From: Marinosulfonomonas sp.
GTDB taxonomy: Bacteria > Pseudomonadota > Alphaproteobacteria > Rhodobacterales > Rhodobacteraceae
Direction: 5' to 3'
DNA: 21,614 bases
Assembly: GCA_015494385.1 (NCBI GenBank)
Contig: WGBJ01000333.1
Location: 1-21,614 of the forward strand
Position 1 is the first letter of the stretch. Each line of letters opens with the position of its first letter. Under the pieces are notes generated by a model. It saw nothing but the letters and a program-made list of their open reading frames with translations, ran no database searches and was not told where the DNA came from. Of this stretch, positions 6,383-14,124 are shown piece after piece. Position numbers and translations under genes: made by a program.

Positions 6383-7391
6383 AACGCCCCCTTTTGGCGT
6401 TGGCAAAAGCCACCAGCGACAGCATCACCGGCACCTCGACCAATACCCCCACGACCGTTGCCAGCGCTGCGCCCGAATTCAGGCCAAACAGGCTGATGGC
6501 GACGGCGACGGCCAGTTCGAAAAAGTTGGAGGTGCCAATCAGGGCTGCGGGGGCAGCAATGTTGAAGGGCACTTTCCACGCATATCCCCAGCCAAAAGCG
6601 ATGGCGAAGATGCCGTAGCTCTGGATCATCAGCGGCACGGCGATCAGGGCAATGACCAGCGGCGCGTTCAGGATGGTTTGCGCCTGAAAGCCGAACAACA
6701 GCACCACCATCGCCAACAGGCCAACCACCGAAAACGGTTTCAGTCGGGCGGTGAACTGTTCGATTGCATGGTCCGCATGGGTCGCCTCGAGCCGGCGGCG
6801 AGTGATATAACCGGCCACAAGCGGCACCAGCACATAAAGAACAACTGACAGGATCAACGTATTCCAGGGCACCACAATATCGCTTAACCCCAGCAGAAAC
6901 GCGGTGATCGGGGCAAAGGCAAAGACCATGATCAGATCATTGATCGAAACCTGCACCAATGTGTAATTTGCATCCCCCTTAACCAGCTGGCTCCAGACGA
7001 ATACCATCGCCGTGCAGGGCGCAACCCCCAGCAATATCATACCGGCGATGTATTCGCGGGCAGATGCAGGTGGCACCAGGCCCTTGAAAATGACCATAAA
7101 GAACAACCAGCCAAGGGCCGCCATGGTAAAGGGTTTGATCAGCCAGTTCACCACCAGTGTGATCACCAGCCCCTTTGGCTGCTTGCCGACATCCTTGATG
7201 CTGGCAAAATCAACGCCCACCATCATGGGGTAAATCATCACCCAGATAAACACCGCCACCACCAGATTGACGCTGGCATATTCCAGCGCGGCAATGCTGG
7301 CAAAAAGCCCGGGCAGATTTGCCCCAAGGAACACGCCCAGCACAATAGCCGCAGCAACCCAGACGGTGAGGTATCGTTCAAAAAGTCCCAT
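6372..7391 (-). CDS. acr3: ACR3-family arsenite efflux permease
   Basis: A 339-residue ACR3 (BART superfamily) pump with about ten transmembrane helices. The conserved Cys126 lies in [15 protein letters not shown], the residue required for arsenite transport in studied ACR3 proteins, and the family segment [14 protein letters not shown] is at 49-62. AAGGGA overlaps the stop of the upstream arsR-arsC gene, 10 bp away, so the two are one operon. It expels As(III) using the proton gradient. The 3' end runs 11 bp into the convergent sulfurtransferase gene. Confidence 0.95.
   Translation of the reverse strand: MGLFERYLTVWVAAAIVLGVFLGANLPGLFASIAALEYASVNLVVAVFIWVMIYPMMVGVDFASIKDVGKQPKGLVITLVVNWLIKPFTMAALGWLFFMVIFKGLVPPASAREYIAGMILLGVAPCTAMVFVWSQLVKGDANYTLVQVSINDLIMVFAFAPITAFLLGLSDIVVPWNTLILSVVLYVLVPLVAGYITRRRLEATHADHAIEQFTARLKPFSVVGLLAMVVLLFGFQAQTILNAPLVIALIAVPLMIQSYGIFAIAFGWGYAWKVPFNIAAPAALIGTSNFFELAVAVAISLFGLNSGAALATVVGVLVEVPVMLSLVAFANAKRGRFTA
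6383..6401 (-). terminator. Possible terminator hairpin at the end of acr3
   Basis: AACGCC (6383-6388) pairs perfectly with GGCGTT (6396-6401) around a 7-nt loop. On the minus strand the hairpin runs into TTTTAC. It lies within the last codons of acr3 and just after the stop of the convergent sulfurtransferase, so it could serve either transcript. The stem is short and the T-run is partly inside it. Confidence 0.35.
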
Positions 7392-7401
7392 GATCTATCC
7401 C

Positions 7402-8241
7402 TTAGCCCTGAACCGGCATATTGCCGATTTCATCAATGTCGTTTTGCAGTTCCGGTGTGCCCGGCGTGATATCGGGCAAGGCGGCAAAGGCTTCTATGCG
7501 GGTGCGCATCTGTCCGTAAGCACGGGCAAAGGCCAGCGCCTTTTCTGCATCGCTTCCCGTGGCTGCTGCCGGATCAGGGATACCCCAGTGACCGCTGGTC
7601 GGGCGGCCCGGCCAGATCGCGCATTCCTCGTTGGCGGCGGAATCGCAGACCGTAAAGATAAAATCCATCTGTGGCGCGCCGTCTTTCTGGAATTCATCCA
7701 GATTTTTCGAGCGCAGGTTGGTAATGTCATGTCCGTTGCGCTTTAGCGTTGCCAATGCCAGTGGATGTGGTGCACCGGTCGGCTGGGTGCCTGCGGAAAA
7801 GGCGTTGAACCGCCCCCCGTCAAGATCACGCATGATTGCCTCGGCCATGATCGAACGGGCGGAATTTCCGGTGCAGATGAAGATAACGTTCAGCTTTCGT
7901 TGGGACATGGGGTGGCTTCCTTTGACGGGATCTGGGGTAATGGTTGGACAAAGCTGCGGGCGGCCCCGACAGCAGTCAAGAAACAGGTAGTCGATAATTT
8001 CACGCGCAGCATCGATCCGGGTTTTGTAGTGCAGCGATGTGCCGTGGCGGGATTTGCTGATCAGGCCGACCCCGGCCAATGCCGACAGGTAAACCGACAG
8101 GGTACTGGCCTTCAGGTTCAGCGCTTTTGCCAACTCTCCGGCAGGCACAGCTTGGGGGTAGCGGCGCATCAACAGCCGGAAAAGCGCCATGCGCTGGGGA
8201 TGCCCAAGGGTCGTAAGACGTTCCAGAATCACTTTTTCCAT
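7402..8241 (-). CDS. ArsR repressor fused to ArsC arsenate reductase
   Basis: A 279-residue fusion. Residues 1-88 are an ArsR winged helix (LKASTLSVYLSALAGVGLI), followed by DCCRGRPQLC with Cys90, Cys91 and Cys98. That CC-x6-C cluster after the last helix resembles the three-Cys As(III) site of the Acidithiobacillus-type ArsR, unlike the CVC site of the first arsR here. Residues 115-275 are a thioredoxin-coupled ArsC of the low-molecular-weight phosphatase fold: P-loop CTGNSARS (Cys123, Arg129), resolving Cys199 and Cys207 in TVCDSAANEECAIWPG, and Asp223 in DPA. One protein thus senses arsenite and makes it from arsenate. An operator-like repeat overlaps the start region. Confidence 0.92.
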   Translation of the reverse strand: MEKVILERLTTLGHPQRMALFRLLMRRYPQAVPAGELAKALNLKASTLSVYLSALAGVGLISKSRHGTSLHYKTRIDAAREIIDYLFLDCCRGRPQLCPTITPDPVKGSHPMSQRKLNVIFICTGNSARSIMAEAIMRDLDGGRFNAFSAGTQPTGAPHPLALATLKRNGHDITNLRSKNLDEFQKDGAPQMDFIFTVCDSAANEECAIWPGRPTSGHWGIPDPAAATGSDAEKALAFARAYGQMRTRIEAFAALPDITPGTPELQNDIDEIGNMPVQG

Positions 8242-8243
8242 AT

Positions 8244-8259
8244 TTCATGGATATATGAA
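8244..8259 (-). promoter_or_regulatory. Operator-like inverted repeat before arsR-arsC
   Basis: TTCAT (8244-8248), N6 GGATAT, ATGAA (8255-8259) is a perfect 5-bp-arm palindrome in AT-rich sequence, beginning 2 bp upstream of the arsR-arsC start codon. Such AT-rich repeats next to the start are where ArsR repressors bind. Because only 38 bp separate the start from the aioA terminator, the promoter must be very close. The -10 and -35 boxes are not clear. Confidence 0.45.
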
Positions 8260-8279
8260 TAAGGATCTTCTGCAAGCAT

Positions 8280-8304
8280 AAAAAGGGCGGCACAATGGCC
8301 GCCC
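8280..8304 (-). terminator. Intrinsic terminator after aioA
   Basis: On the minus strand GGGCGGC pairs perfectly with GCCGCCC around a 6-nt loop (arms 8298-8304 and 8285-8291) and is followed by TTTTT (8284-8280). It lies 24 bp beyond the aioA stop and separates the aio transcript from arsR-arsC. Confidence 0.85.
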
Positions 8305-8327
8305 GTCTTGTTCTTATGTAACCCGCC

Positions 8328-10781
8328 TTAGCTGGTGTATTCCTTGGACTTGAAGGAAACGGCTTTGGCAGCAGGGGTCGCATCCGCCAGTTTGCGGATA
8401 TTGCCCCATGTGTGCTTGTAATCCGGCAGGACCAGTTCGTTCACGCCGGGGTTCACCACGTTGCCTTGTGATCCCGTGGGGGATCCGAACACCATCGCTA
8501 CCTGCCCGCGTGCGGCGGTATCGGTGGGATAGGCCATACCCTGTGTCGTTCCGTTCTCGTTGTGGATTTCGATCAGATCACCGGCGTTCAGGCCCATTTC
8601 GGCCATATCGTCGGCGTTCATTTCGATGAACGGATAAGGGAACCGATCCTGAATAAAGTCGTTGTCTTTATCAAGGAACTGGTTTTGCCAGAAGATATTG
8701 GCACGAACGTTGTTGATCCAGAACTTGTGGGTCGCACGCTCCTGCTCTTTGCCCGGCGCCTGAAGTCCGCGCCAGCTTGCTGCGCAGAACAATGCCTTGC
8801 CGTCATCACGACCGTGGCGGGTGAATTTCCCGTCCATATACAGTCGCTCGACCCCGACAAGTTTGCCATCCTCAAAGCCCTGAACCGGCTCTTGCACCCC
8901 GTTGTTCCCCATCGCGCGCAAGCGCTCATAAGTCACATCCGGATTGCCCTGATTGTAGCCATCCATAAAGGCATCTTCCTCGGTTTCCCAGTCATAGCCC
9001 TTGAACTGATCGGCATAGGCATCGTCGCCCATGTCGCGCAGCACGCGTTCCATGTTCTGTGCCAGTTTGGCGGCAATCAGGCAGTCAGGCAACGAGTTGC
9101 CGTAGCGATCCATGTATTTTTCGCTTAGACGCAAACGCCGCTCGCCGTTCATCGAGGTGAGGTTCATCTCGTTGCTTTCACAGGCCGGCAGGATCACATG
9201 CGCGTTCTGTCCGATCTGGCTGTGGTGAATATCCACATCCACCACGAACAAACCGCCCGCGTTGACAGCTGCGACAATGGCATCGACCTGCTGTTCACGC
9301 GAACCCGCAGCCGACGCATCCATGGCATCCTTGACCATTTCGGCCCGTTTGCGATGCGCACGCTTGTATTGCGAAGCATTGAGCGTGGTCTTGTAATGGT
9401 CACAAGCCCAGACATGCTGCACCTTGCCACCGCCGGAAATCAGCAGTTGATCAACATATGTGGCAGGCCGCCCGACATGGGCATCCGATGGGCGGTAATA
9501 GCCCTCTTGGTGGCCCCCCAGTCGACAACATCCGCCGCCTTCGCGTCCGATGTTACCTGTCGCCAGCGCGATGTTCACAATCGAACCAACAGTGCGGTAA
9601 TTGTCATTGCCCCAGATGACGCCTTTTTCATAGGCGGTTACGCATTTACGGCGCGCACCATCCTTCGGTTTGGCGATCCATTCGGCGGCCTTGATGATGT
9701 CGGCCTCGTCCACCTTGCAGATTTCGGCCGCTTCGGCTGTCGATGTGCGGCAGGTGGCCAGAGCGTAATCAAGACTACCCAAACCTGCCGGATGGGCGGC
9801 ATCTTCTGCCACGGCTTCACCTGACGCAAAGGTCGAGTTGGTGACAAAGTCGCTATCCGTCCAGCCCTGATCCACGATATGGGTGAACAGCGCATTGAAC
9901 AGCACCATGTCACTGCCCGGATCAATTGCCAGATGCAGCACATTTTCGGCCCCTGCAACTTCCTCGGCGGCATTCACTGTCACCGTGCGGCGCGGGTCAA
10001 CCATGATGAATTTGGCCCCGTTCTCCAGCCCTTTGCGCATGTGGTTCAGAAACAGGTTTGTCTGCGTTTCCAGCGGGTTGGCCCCGATGATCATGATCGT
10101 GTCGGTCACTTCGTAATCCGAATACTGGTATTGCAGCTCGTCCACGCCCATATCGCGGGTTGAATGCACTTCGGAATTATAGGCAGGGCGGTTGTGAATA
10201 CGCGCATTCTTGACCTTCATGCTATCGAAATACAGCTTGCCGGTGCCCCATGTGTTTTCATAGCCGCCAGCAGAACCGCCGTGATCGAACATCGACAACA
10301 GCAGGTCATCTTCCGACCCTTCAGTGACGATGCGGGCGGTGACACGGGCCACCAGATCAAGCGCGTCATCCCAGCTGGTCGGCTGCCATGTGCCATTGCG
10401 CCAGACCAACGGGTCCGACAGGCGCTGTTGCTGGGTGCCGGTCACTTTCGAGGGACGGTTTTCGGCCATGCGGCCACCACGGATCGAAACCAGACCCGAA
10501 TTGACCACACATTCCTGATCCGGCACCACCGCAAGATGCACATCTTTGCCGTCTTGCTTGACCATGTTGTACATAGAGGGCGCAACCCATGTGCCATCGG
10601 CATTTTGCTGTTCGCCCAGATCAATGCCAAAAGCATTGTCTTTCAGAGTGCCCTGTTTGTTGCGATCCCAGGTGTAGGCCTTGTAGCCGCATCCGACGAT
10701 ACAATAGTGACAGGTGACATTGTGAACCTTCGCATCCTTTGGCGGAATTGGAAGGCGGTCGATTTGTCTTTTATAAGCCAT
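8328..10781 (-). CDS. aioA: Arsenite oxidase large (molybdopterin) subunit
   Basis: An 817-residue AioA, normal length. It binds bis-molybdopterin and one iron-sulfur cluster and oxidises As(III) to As(V) in the periplasm. The N-terminal motif is CHYCIVGC (Cys24, Cys27, Cys31). Where DMSO-reductase relatives have a fourth Cys, this protein has the Ser-containing stretch NSGLVS (94-99), the mark of the [3Fe-4S] cluster of arsenite oxidases. There is no signal peptide, as expected for a subunit exported together with Tat-tagged AioB. A strong AGGGAGGGG site precedes the ATG, 15 bp after aioB. No cytochrome c gene follows; a terminator does. Confidence 0.97.
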   Translation of the reverse strand: MAYKRQIDRLPIPPKDAKVHNVTCHYCIVGCGYKAYTWDRNKQGTLKDNAFGIDLGEQQNADGTWVAPSMYNMVKQDGKDVHLAVVPDQECVVNSGLVSIRGGRMAENRPSKVTGTQQQRLSDPLVWRNGTWQPTSWDDALDLVARVTARIVTEGSEDDLLLSMFDHGGSAGGYENTWGTGKLYFDSMKVKNARIHNRPAYNSEVHSTRDMGVDELQYQYSDYEVTDTIMIIGANPLETQTNLFLNHMRKGLENGAKFIMVDPRRTVTVNAAEEVAGAENVLHLAIDPGSDMVLFNALFTHIVDQGWTDSDFVTNSTFASGEAVAEDAAHPAGLGSLDYALATCRTSTAEAAEICKVDEADIIKAAEWIAKPKDGARRKCVTAYEKGVIWGNDNYRTVGSIVNIALATGNIGREGGGCCRLGGHQEGYYRPSDAHVGRPATYVDQLLISGGGKVQHVWACDHYKTTLNASQYKRAHRKRAEMVKDAMDASAAGSREQQVDAIVAAVNAGGLFVVDVDIHHSQIGQNAHVILPACESNEMNLTSMNGERRLRLSEKYMDRYGNSLPDCLIAAKLAQNMERVLRDMGDDAYADQFKGYDWETEEDAFMDGYNQGNPDVTYERLRAMGNNGVQEPVQGFEDGKLVGVERLYMDGKFTRHGRDDGKALFCAASWRGLQAPGKEQERATHKFWINNVRANIFWQNQFLDKDNDFIQDRFPYPFIEMNADDMAEMGLNAGDLIEIHNENGTTQGMAYPTDTAARGQVAMVFGSPTGSQGNVVNPGVNELVLPDYKHTWGNIRKLADATPAAKAVSFKSKEYTS

Positions 10782-10796
10782 GTGAGTTCCCCTCCC

Positions 10797-11315
10797 TTAC
10801 AGCACGTTTGACGGGCGACCAAAGATCAGGTCGCTGGCGCCTTCTGCGAAAATATCGCCATTATCATCCACCCGCAGGGTGAATTGCGGCAGGTTTTGCG
10901 TGGCATGTCCCCAGACCTGCTGACCACCTGCCTCGACATCGAAACGCGAGAAATGGCCGGGGCAGTTCATCGTGCGGTCTTCGGAATTATAAGACATGTA
11001 ATAGCCCTTGTGCGGGCACAGAACCGAATAGGCGACGATATCGCCATCAGGACCAACGCCCCCATCGACGGCCTGTCCCAGCTTGATCAGAACACCGGGG
11101 CTGTCAGCGTCCGGATATTCGATGTCCATCGGTTCGTTCACAGCCAGATCAGCCACATTGGCCAGTTTACCTGACGGATAATCCACCTGTGCATTGGCCG
11201 GTGTAGCCTGTGCCGGTGTCGTTGTAACAGTTGCTGCCGCAGCCCCGGCAGCAGCAAGCGCACCACCCCGCAGGAACTGGCGGCGACCAACGTCAACCAT
11301 CTTTTTGCATCTCAT
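10797..11315 (-). CDS. aioB: Arsenite oxidase small (Rieske) subunit
   Basis: A 172-residue Rieske protein with a Tat signal: GRRQFLRGG at 10-18, then an Ala-rich core to about residue 37. The [2Fe-2S] ligands are Cys100-x-His102 (CPH) and Cys118-x2-His121 (CPGH), 15 residues apart as in known AioB. The two extra Cys that form a disulfide near the cluster in many Rieske proteins are absent: the positions hold Tyr105 and Gly120, as in the Alcaligenes enzyme rather than the Rhizobium NT-26 type. AGGGAGAG stands 6 nt before the ATG. It passes electrons from AioA to a soluble acceptor not encoded here. Confidence 0.96.
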   Translation of the reverse strand: MRCKKMVDVGRRQFLRGGALAAAGAAAATVTTTPAQATPANAQVDYPSGKLANVADLAVNEPMDIEYPDADSPGVLIKLGQAVDGGVGPDGDIVAYSVLCPHKGYYMSYNSEDRTMNCPGHFSRFDVEAGGQQVWGHATQNLPQFTLRVDDNGDIFAEGASDLIFGRPSNVL

Positions 11316-11334
11316 GAAAATCTCTCCCTGTTTT

Positions 11335-11350
11335 CTTGATATGGATCAAG
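11335..11350. promoter_or_regulatory. Perfect FNR-type box in the aioB leader
   Basis: CTTGAT-N4-ATCAAG contains the exact FNR/Anr/Dnr consensus TTGAT-N4-ATCAA. It lies 20-35 nt upstream of the aioB ATG, just downstream of the -12-like element, so it would cover the expected start of transcription. A bound FNR-family protein there would be expected to repress. The sequence match is certain; the regulator and the effect are inferred. Confidence 0.55.
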
Positions 11351-11353
11351 TTT

Positions 11354-11369
11354 ATCAACAGGGCGCCCA
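11354..11369 (-). promoter_or_regulatory. Imperfect sigma-54-like -24/-12 element before aioB
   Basis: On the minus strand the element reads TGG-GCG-CCCTG-TTG-AT. The spacing between TGG and TTG is correct for a sigma-54 promoter, and its end is about 38 nt from the aioB ATG. However, the nearly invariant GC of the -12 box is GA, and the -24 box is TGGGCG rather than TGGCAC. No canonical GG-N10-GC occurs elsewhere in the 143-bp gap. It may be a weakened or divergent promoter. Confidence 0.35.
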
Positions 11370-11436
11370 AAAGCGGGTGAAATTCATATCAGGAAAATCA
11401 CATCTATATTCTTGATATTTCAGGGATATTTATGAA

Positions 11437-11454
11437 TGTTCAGATTTCCGAACA
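11437..11454. promoter_or_regulatory. Candidate AioR upstream binding site
   Basis: TGTTC (11437-11441), N8, GAACA (11450-11454) is a perfect inverted repeat about 70 bp upstream of the -24-like element, the distance expected for an NtrC-family activator site. The arms resemble the GTT...AAC ends of AioR sites proposed in other bacteria but are not an exact match. The assignment is inferred from position and symmetry. Confidence 0.4.
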
Positions 11455-11458
11455 CTGT

Positions 11459-12700
11459 CTATCGGGATTTCCCCTCGATTCCCAGTTTTTGCATCTTGTC
11501 CCACAAAGTGGTGCGCGACACCTTCAGCATCTTTGCCGCCTTGCTGATCTTGCCGTCTGTCTGGGCCAATGCATCAATGATGCGCGCCTTTTCCGCGGCA
11601 TCGCGGGCCTCGGCCAGGGTCTGCCCCCTGCCCGGCTGGATCAGGGTTTCGGGAAAAATATCCAGCGGTTGCAACAGGTCACCGCTGGCGTTCTCGACCC
11701 CGCGTTGCAAACGCGCCCGCAATTCACGCCCGCCCCCCGGCCAATCATGGGCGCGCACGGATTCAATGCACAGGCTGCTGATCCCGCTCAGCGGACAGTT
11801 TCGGGCCGCGTTCATCTCGGGATACAGTTGCTGCATCAGCCAGACCGCATCTTCGGTGCGTTGCCCTAATGGCGGGATTGGAATTTCCACCATATTCAGA
11901 CGGTAAAAGAAATCGGCCCGCGCATCGTTGCTGGCTATGATTTCCGCCATTTCCTGCCCGCAGGAGGCAATGATCCGCCCGCCAAATCCGCCTTCCATCG
12001 CATCCAGCAGGGCAAGATGCGCCGCTTCGGGCAGACGGCTGAGTGCATTCAGGAACAGCACGCCATCGCCCACCTGATCCCATGCACCACCGCTGCCGAA
12101 CAGGGCGCTTTCAGGATCGGCCTCCCGCGCCAGATTGACGGTGACAAAGGGCGCGGCACATTGGTCCGAGGCCTGATGTATCCGGCGTGCGACCAGTTCC
12201 TTGCCGGTGCCCGGCCCGCCGACGATCAGCACGGGACGATCGGTTTTCGCCGCCTTCAGTGCCAGTTCATCCACCCGTTGCGCCGCTGGCGAAACCCCCA
12301 GCAAGGGCGGCAAACCGCCTTTGGGACGTTGCGACAGAAGCATCGCCAACCGCTCCAGAAACACTGCGATTTCAAAAGGTTTTGTGACATAATCCGCCGC
12401 CCCCGCCTTGATCAATCGCACCGCCTGATCAATACCACCATGCCCGGTAATAAACAGAAATGGTGGCGGCGCGGATGTCTGGCAAAGAGTGTTATACAGC
12501 TCTTCTCCTGTGCCATCCGGCAGGCGAATATCGCAGATCACCGCGTCAATCGGGCTGCGCGGTGTGCGGATCGCACCCAGTGCCCGTTGGGCCTGTTTGT
12601 GCCAGATCACTTCGGCCCCTTCCAGCTGCATCCGCTGCAACAGCGACGCGCCCATGATCTCGTCATCCTCGACCAGAACGATATGTGCGCCTCTTAACAT
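11459..12700 (-). CDS. aioR: AioR: NtrC-type response regulator with a degenerate ATPase domain
   Basis: A 413-residue response regulator. Receiver domain 1-125 with phospho-acceptor Asp57 (VICDIRLPDG) and acidic pocket EDD at 11-13. AAA+ domain about 135-335 with a good Walker A (GGPGTGKE, 161-168) and probable arginine fingers (ARADFFYRL). Two key parts are missing: the GAFTGA sigma-54-contact loop (203-210 reads SGGAWDQV) and the Walker B Asp-Glu (GVLFLNAL, 213-220, instead of TLFLDE). The C-terminal Fis-type helix-turn-helix (372-410, ISKAAKMLKVSRTTLWDKM) is intact. It overlaps aioS by 7 bp. DNA binding should be normal; ATP-driven activation of sigma-54 is doubtful. Confidence 0.9.
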   Translation of the reverse strand: MLRGAHIVLVEDDEIMGASLLQRMQLEGAEVIWHKQAQRALGAIRTPRSPIDAVICDIRLPDGTGEELYNTLCQTSAPPPFLFITGHGGIDQAVRLIKAGAADYVTKPFEIAVFLERLAMLLSQRPKGGLPPLLGVSPAAQRVDELALKAAKTDRPVLIVGGPGTGKELVARRIHQASDQCAAPFVTVNLAREADPESALFGSGGAWDQVGDGVLFLNALSRLPEAAHLALLDAMEGGFGGRIIASCGQEMAEIIASNDARADFFYRLNMVEIPIPPLGQRTEDAVWLMQQLYPEMNAARNCPLSGISSLCIESVRAHDWPGGGRELRARLQRGVENASGDLLQPLDIFPETLIQPGRGQTLAEARDAAEKARIIDALAQTDGKISKAAKMLKVSRTTLWDKMQKLGIEGKSR

Positions 12701-14124
12701 AGGTCACCTTGATTATCGGGTTTCAGGGGAAGCTCAATGGATATTGTCGTCACGCCGTCTGCGCGGTTCAGCCGGACAAAGCCTTGCAATTCGCGGGTCA
12801 TATCATGCACCAGCCGCAACCCGACACCCCCTTCGGATGATGCAGGGCCGTTGCCCAACAGACGCGCGCAGGCCGCTTTGGACAGGCCGGGGCCGGTGTC
12901 GGATACATTGATGCACAGGGAATTGTCCCCCGTGTAAACCTGTAACCCAACCTTGCCCCCCTGCCCCGAGGCCTCGGTGGCGTTCAGCAGCAGGTTCAGC
13001 ACGATCTGGCGCACCGGCGCTGCCGCAAACTGCGACAGGTCTTTTTGATCCACCTCGATCCGCCAATCCAGATCCTGTGATTTGCGCGACACCTCGGGGC
13101 GGATCAGCAGGCGTAAATCGTCAAAATCCTCGGGCACCAGAACAGCGCCGGACCGGTCCAGCCGGTTCTGGTCCAGCGTGGCCCGTGCCACATCGCGCAA
13201 ATGCCCCAGACCACGGGTCAGCAATTCGGCGGATTCGCGCACCACCTCGGGCCGGTCGGCATAGGTTTTGATGGTGTCGGCCGCGTTCAGCAGCCCGCCC
13301 AGCGGGTTATTGATCTCGTGCGCCAATGATGCCGATAAACGGCCAAGGCTGACAAACCGTTCGCGGTTGGCAAGCCGTTTGTCGGCCTCGGCCTTGGCCT
13401 CGATCGAACCGACCATGCCGTTATAGCTGTGAAACAGCCGCGTCATTTCGGTATCGCCCCTTGGCAGATCGGTTTGCGGGATCGGTTCGGGCCGTTCGCC
13501 GGAATTGCGCATATGGCTGACCAACAGGGTGATTGGCCGCAACATCCGGCGCATCCCGAAATAGCCTAGCAAGGCCAGAAAACCGGTGGCGACCGCATTG
13601 CCAATCAACAGCAATCGCGCCGCTTTGCTGCGTTCGGCGAGCAGGTCGGACACATCCAGTTCGATCAGGATTTGCCCGACCATGCGGTCCTGATAGGTCA
13701 GGTCCGACAACAGGCGGATATCCGTTCCCTGATCGGGTATCGACAGGGTTTCCAGATTCTGCGCATCCTGCGCCAGCGCCTTGATCGGGCTGTCCAGCGG
13801 CGCGCGTTTGGGGTCGGTTGCCGCCAGAATATTACCGTTTTCGTCTGCCACGGCGGTAAAAACCAGCCGCTGGACATGGGTTTCGCCGGTTGCCCGGTCC
13901 AGCGTGTCGTACACTTCCCAGACATTTTTCCGCAGCACCAGCGGGCCAAGGGCGACCGAAAGGGCTTCGATCTGCAATTGTGCCAATTCGCGGATGCGCT
14001 CATTCTGCACGTTGCGCAGGGTGGTCAGAACCTGTTGCGATGCAATGATGCCGACCAGAACCATCAGCGCAACCGTCAACAACGGCACCCGTAGCGAAAG
14101 AGGAAGCGGCTGAAGTCCCCGCAT
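12694..14124 (-). CDS. aioS: AioS: membrane sensor histidine kinase
   Basis: A 476-residue kinase. TM1 at about 13-29, a periplasmic sensor region 30-168, TM2 at about 169-190, HAMP-like linker 191-245, dimerisation/phosphoacceptor helix with His269 in SLAHEINNPLGG, then the ATPase domain with N box (QIVLNLLLNATEAS, Asn381), G1 DTGPG (409-413) and G2 GGVGL (432-436). All catalytic boxes are present, so it should phosphorylate AioR Asp57. It starts on the A of the aioX stop codon (TGATG) and ends 7 bp inside aioR, consistent with one aioXSR transcript. The signal should come from arsenite-loaded AioX. Confidence 0.93.
   Translation of the reverse strand: MRGLQPLPLSLRVPLLTVALMVLVGIIASQQVLTTLRNVQNERIRELAQLQIEALSVALGPLVLRKNVWEVYDTLDRATGETHVQRLVFTAVADENGNILAATDPKRAPLDSPIKALAQDAQNLETLSIPDQGTDIRLLSDLTYQDRMVGQILIELDVSDLLAERSKAARLLLIGNAVATGFLALLGYFGMRRMLRPITLLVSHMRNSGERPEPIPQTDLPRGDTEMTRLFHSYNGMVGSIEAKAEADKRLANRERFVSLGRLSASLAHEINNPLGGLLNAADTIKTYADRPEVVRESAELLTRGLGHLRDVARATLDQNRLDRSGAVLVPEDFDDLRLLIRPEVSRKSQDLDWRIEVDQKDLSQFAAAPVRQIVLNLLLNATEASGQGGKVGLQVYTGDNSLCINVSDTGPGLSKAACARLLGNGPASSEGGVGLRLVHDMTRELQGFVRLNRADGVTTISIELPLKPDNQGDLC

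Noticed and set aside
6297..6848. Rightward 183-codon open frame over the end of acr3
   Set aside because: Antisense to a clear ACR3 gene, no motif, no ribosome-binding site.
8562..10811. Several long rightward open frames opposite aioA
   Set aside because: They mirror the codon structure of aioA in other frames and show no recognisable domain.
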